Below, one piece after another: positions 59,963 through 64,000 of a stretch of 64,000 nt of DNA. The notes under the pieces are model-generated. The model was not told the DNA's origin, searched no databases, and saw nothing but the letters and a program-made list of their open reading frames with translations. Within the stretch, counting starts at the first letter, position 1. Each line of letters opens with the position of its first letter. The position numbers were made by a program, and so were the translations under genes. Source of the DNA: Rhizobium sophoriradicis (GTDB lineage: Bacteria > Pseudomonadota > Alphaproteobacteria > Rhizobiales > Rhizobiaceae); NCBI RefSeq assembly GCF_003939025.1, contig NZ_RQIH01000014.1:1-64000 (forward strand), in the 5' to 3' direction.

Positions 59963-60890
59963 TCAGATCGCGCCGATTTCCTTGAGTTTTTTCAGCACCG
60001 CCTCGTTCGGCTCACCGTTTTCGGGCAAGTTGTAGTGCTTCTGGAAGTGACGGATGGCAGCGCGGGTCTGCTCGCCGGCAACACCGTCGACGCCGACATT
60101 GGCATAGGCCATGTTGGATAGACCCTTCTGGATCTTCAACACCAGGTCGACAGTGGTGAGTTCGCTTGCCGGAAGCTGCTTTGCGGCTGATGGAGCCGTC
60201 TTGACGGTCTTTTCGGCGCTGCGAATCGCGGCGGCCACCGGGTCTTCCGCCGCCGCCTTCGAGCTGACATCCTCACGCGGTTTTTCCGCGGGCACGGTCG
60301 AGGGGCCGGCGGCGTCGGTTTTCAGCGCAGCCAGCACCTCTGGCGTCGCTTCCCCGGTCTGGGCCATGCCGACAGTCTCCTGGAAGAAGAGGATGGCGGC
60401 GCTGGTGCGGGGACCGATAATACCGTCAGGAATGCCGTTATAGAGACCGCGGCGCACCAGCTGCTGCTGGATACCCATGACGAGCTCGCTCGGCTGCTGA
60501 GTCGGTGCGGCCGGCGCCGGCGTGGCGCTGGTGCTGGTGGCGGCATCTTCAGGCCGTTCGATCCGGAAGGTGGTAACCTCGCCCTGCTGCTCTTCGGCTG
60601 GGCGGCGGGCGCCGAGCACGTTTGAAGACTGCGGGTCGCGCGTGCGCAAAATCGGATGCGGATGCAGGCCGGGCTGATACCAGAGCGCATTGGCCGCGAC
60701 AAAGGAGAAGATGACGACGAAGGCGATCGTGCCGCCGGCAACCGACGGATTGCGGCCGATGACGCCGCCGAGCACAGATGCGCCCTGCAGACCGAGACCA
60801 CCCAGCGCAGATGCTCCCTGCAGGCCGAGGCCGCCGAGAGCGGCCGCACCTGACACCACGAGGCCGGGCTGCTGCCGTCGGTTTTTTCCC

Positions 60891-60919
<29 letters not shown>
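59963..60919 (-). CDS. Membrane-anchored protein with two peptidoglycan-binding domains
   Basis: The 318-residue protein has a basic cytoplasmic N-terminus, a short tandem repeat (GLGLQGAS, twice, near residues 30-50), one membrane helix (about 62-82) and a long periplasmic part. That part carries two PG_binding_1 domains: IQQQLVRRGLYNGIPDGIIG near 150-195 and IQKGLSNMAYANVGVDGVAG near 260-310. These bind peptidoglycan stem peptides. GAGGGG precedes ATG 60919. Its start lies within the 3' end of the DivJ-like kinase gene (29-bp overlap), so the two are co-expressed; a wall-sensing or localisation partnership is inference. Confidence 0.9.
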
Positions 60920-62432
<1,513 letters not shown>

Positions 62433-62885
62433 GCAATACCCGCCCGAAAAAGGCTGTCTGTCGATCCGGACAATAGGCCCCCGCGACTTAAGGAAAGGAT
62501 AAGGCAAAAGCGCCGTTCACAGCCGGAAAGGGCAGAAATTCCCGTTTTGATGCATCCGAGATGCCCTTTGCTTTTTGTGGTTAATAGCCGGTAAGCAACG
62601 GAAATTCTTCATATTTCAGCACAGCGTTAACTCCTGTGGCAAGGCGAGCAGCCAAAAGCGCTGCAATTGCAAGGAGGTGCTGCCATGATGCTTAACGGCG
62701 ATCGCTCGCATTCGACTTAAATGCTGCTCAAATCCGGTTCGCTAAAATTTGAATTAAATTTGCCGCAAATGCGCGCGAGTTTCGAAAAGCGGCGTTCGCA
62801 ACTAATCGATAGGGTGAAAGCACACCGGACAACCGGCCTGATTCGGCGAAAAGAACCGGACGGGAAAACAGGATGGGCAACGACA
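62433..62885. other. Intergenic region between DivJ-like and DUF5330 genes
   Basis: The 453-bp gap contains a near-CtrA box (TTAA-GGAAAGG-ATAA, 62488-62502), an AT-rich promoter-like stretch (62540-62640) and a strong AAGGAGG (62671-62677) serving an 11-codon frame. The region 62721-62885 is open in the frame of the DUF5330 gene but does not resemble the family N-terminus. No other feature is seen. Confidence 0.45.
62685..62720 (+). CDS. Possible 11-codon leader peptide
   Basis: ATG 62685 follows a near-perfect AAGGAGGTGCTGCC and the frame MMLNGDRSHST ends at TAA 62718-62720. An ATG in the frame of the downstream DUF5330 gene starts at the very next base. A ribosome site this strong before so short a frame suggests a leader peptide or translational coupling device. 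It could also be coincidence. Confidence 0.35.
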   Translation: MMLNGDRSHST

Positions 62886-63380
62886 ATGTGGTTTCTGATC
62901 AAAGGATCCTTCTGGTTTGGCCTTGTGCTCGTGCTTCTTTCCGTCTTCAGCACGGAGGGTTCCGACAAGCTCGCCAGCGGCCCGCAATTGCAGCTTTCCG
63001 ACGCCTTTACGGCGGCGAGCGGCGCCTATGACTATCTGACCGGCATGTGCTCGGAAAAGCCCGAGGTCTGCGCCAAGGGCGCAGAGACCCTGACGGCGCT
63101 CGGATATCGGGCCCGCGAGGGCGCCCATGTCGCTTATGAATTGCTCGACAGCCAGTTCGCCGACGAACCGGCAACGACCGCAAGGCTTGCCGAAACGGCA
63201 AAGCGGTCGGCACCCGCCCTGCCTTCCCTCGCCACCCCCTCCGTCGAGGAGAAAGTGCGCGAGGCAAAGGCTGCGCTGAACCAGCCGATGCCCTACCGTC
63301 CGCCGGTCGATGATGAAACGGCCGCCGAGACGGTGGTAACCGGCGCGATCCCGCTGCCGACGCCGAAACCGGCGATCTGA
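62886..63380 (+). CDS. DUF5330 family membrane-anchored protein
   Basis: The 164-residue protein starts at ATG 62886 (AGGATGGGC upstream) with a membrane segment (MWFLIKGSFWFGLVLVLLSV). A conserved-looking domain with two Cys follows (YDYLTGMCSEKPEVCAKGAE), then LGYRAREGAHVAYELLDSQF and a Pro/Ala-rich tail ending PLPTPKP. This fits DUF5330, a rhizobial family without known function. The frame extends back to ATG 62721, giving a 219-residue alternative with an Arg-rich leader; the shorter form is preferred because it begins as the family does. Confidence 0.82.
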   Translation: MWFLIKGSFWFGLVLVLLSVFSTEGSDKLASGPQLQLSDAFTAASGAYDYLTGMCSEKPEVCAKGAETLTALGYRAREGAHVAYELLDSQFADEPATTARLAETAKRSAPALPSLATPSVEEKVREAKAALNQPMPYRPPVDDETAAETVVTGAIPLPTPKPAI

Positions 63381-63772
63381 CGGTATTGCGAGGCGCCCGC
63401 CAGCAACGCATTTCGAATTCTTCGTTCTTGTTTGCCTCAATTCCGGACGAAACAGCTTAGCAGCCGGAATTGCCTGAGCTTGCATCGGTGGTCCGCAATG
63501 ACGCGGAAATGCCCCATGCCTGACGTGCCTGCCCTGTTTAATTCAGCATCTTGCTGCGCCGTGAGGAAGCCCATCCCTCACGGCGTTTCTTTTGAGAACG
63601 AGTCACGCATCAATATGCGGCGGGGTCTTGCGACATGCGGCAAATCCAACGCCGCAACGCGCTTTAACGGTTCAAATCCGTCGGTCTTTCACCTATATGC
63701 AGTATTAGAGCATGTCCGTAGGCAGAATTGCCGTGCAGTTTCGCCGGCCATGCCGATAGTGAAAGGCTTTCC
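63381..63772. other. Intergenic region with orphan terminator
   Basis: The 392-bp gap ends in the sufE leader. Its main feature is a strong intrinsic terminator at 63557-63593, 176 bp after the DUF5330 stop. The distance leaves room for a small RNA between about 63400 and 63590, but no promoter is evident. No open frame with a ribosome site was found. Confidence 0.5.
63557..63593 (+). terminator. Intrinsic terminator between DUF5330 and sufE genes
   Basis: CGCCGTGAGG (63557-63566) and CCTCACGGCG (63576-63585) form a perfect 10-bp stem with a 9-nt loop, followed by TTTCTTTT. This is the best intrinsic terminator in the window. It reads on the plus strand and is far enough from the upstream stop to belong to an untranslated RNA. 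Confidence 0.85.
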
Positions 63773-64000
63773 ATGGCATCCCTCGACCAGATCATCGACG
63801 ACTTTGCCTTCCTGGACGATTGGGAAGACCGCTACCGCTATGTCATCGAACTCGGCAAGGCGCTGCCCGAACTGGCCGAGGAAAAGCGCACCTCCGAGAA
63901 CAAGGTGATGGGCTGCGCCAGCCAGGTCTGGCTGGTGACGCACACGTCGGGCGATCCTGATAACCCGATCATGAACTTCGAGGGCGATTCCGATGCCCAT
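63773..64000 (+). CDS. sufE: SufE family cysteine desulfurase activator, 3' end beyond window
   Basis: The first 76 codons are present. The product starts MASLDQIIDDFAFLDDWEDR and has the SufE pattern YVIELGKALPELAEEKRTSE, NKVMGCASQVWLVTHTSG; the Cys in the VMGCASQVW loop is the sulfur-accepting residue. SufE takes persulfide sulfur from SufS for iron-sulfur cluster assembly. ATG 63773 has AAAGGC nearby. The rest of the protein is outside the window. It lies alone after an intrinsic terminator, away from other suf genes. Confidence 0.93.
   Translation, partial: MASLDQIIDDFAFLDDWEDRYRYVIELGKALPELAEEKRTSENKVMGCASQVWLVTHTSGDPDNPIMNFEGDSDAH

Noticed and set aside
63655..63690. GGTTCAAATCC sequence resembling a tRNA T-arm with ACC nearby
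   Set aside because: The upstream 60 bases do not form acceptor, D-arm or anticodon stems, and the T-stem itself has a mismatch.

Overview
This window looks like chromosomal DNA of a Rhizobium (R. leguminosarum/R. etli type) or a close Rhizobiaceae relative. The evidence is high GC with strong third-position GC bias, a complete cycHJKL cytochrome c maturation block followed by degP, a feuN-feuP-feuQ-like three-gene unit, PleC- and DivJ-type kinases, glnE, and RIME-like intergenic palindromes typical of rhizobia. It is mostly core genome with densely packed genes. I see no prophage, insertion sequence, CRISPR array, rRNA or tRNA. The first gene (ETF-ubiquinone oxidoreductase) and the last (SufE) are cut by the window edges.

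Layout. 0-3 kb: ETF-QO, a divergent SDR-fold protein and an APH-fold kinase. 3-7.5 kb: an RND efflux adaptor and pump behind a palindrome-rich AT-rich promoter. 7.7-12.7 kb: a YegD-like Hsp70, an unusual family-4-type uracil-DNA glycosylase, two very small genes, a repeat palindrome, a two-winged-helix protein and an EamA transporter. 13.2-18.4 kb: pepN and a PleC-like kinase. 18.4-29.7 kb, all on the minus strand: cycH-cycJ-cycK-(RIME)-cycL, degP, an OmpR-type response regulator with its kinase, and glnE. 29.8-32.7 kb: a lipoprotein and feuN-feuP-feuQ. 33-49 kb: accessory metabolism, transport and regulator pairs (MFS, TetR, LysR, MocR, GST, SDR, desaturase), a catalytically dead HtrA-like protein and small proteins. 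49-55.8 kb: terC-hypothetical-exoD, a YcgN-family gene, a class A penicillin-binding protein and a DUF1214/DUF1254 pair. 56-64 kb: DUF2336, DUF1491, a soluble chemoreceptor, a peptidoglycan-binding membrane protein overlapping a DivJ-like kinase, a DUF5330 protein and sufE.

How the parts fit. Two kinases that probably act on the cell-cycle regulator DivK (PleC-like and DivJ-like) lie 45 kb apart. Between them, in the gap separating a GH19-type wall hydrolase from a 54-residue protein, are two back-to-back perfect TTAA-N7-TTAA boxes (35480-35513), the consensus of CtrA, which lies downstream of DivK. Envelope functions dominate the rest: FeuNPQ (osmotic adaptation and cyclic glucan export in Sinorhizobium), DegP beside an envelope-type two-component pair, PBP1A, ExoD, TerC and RND efflux. 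Several enzymes carry unusual catalytic residues: an SDR without Tyr/Lys, a UDG missing two of four cluster cysteines, and an HtrA-like protein without its triad. These and the double CtrA box are the observations most worth following up.
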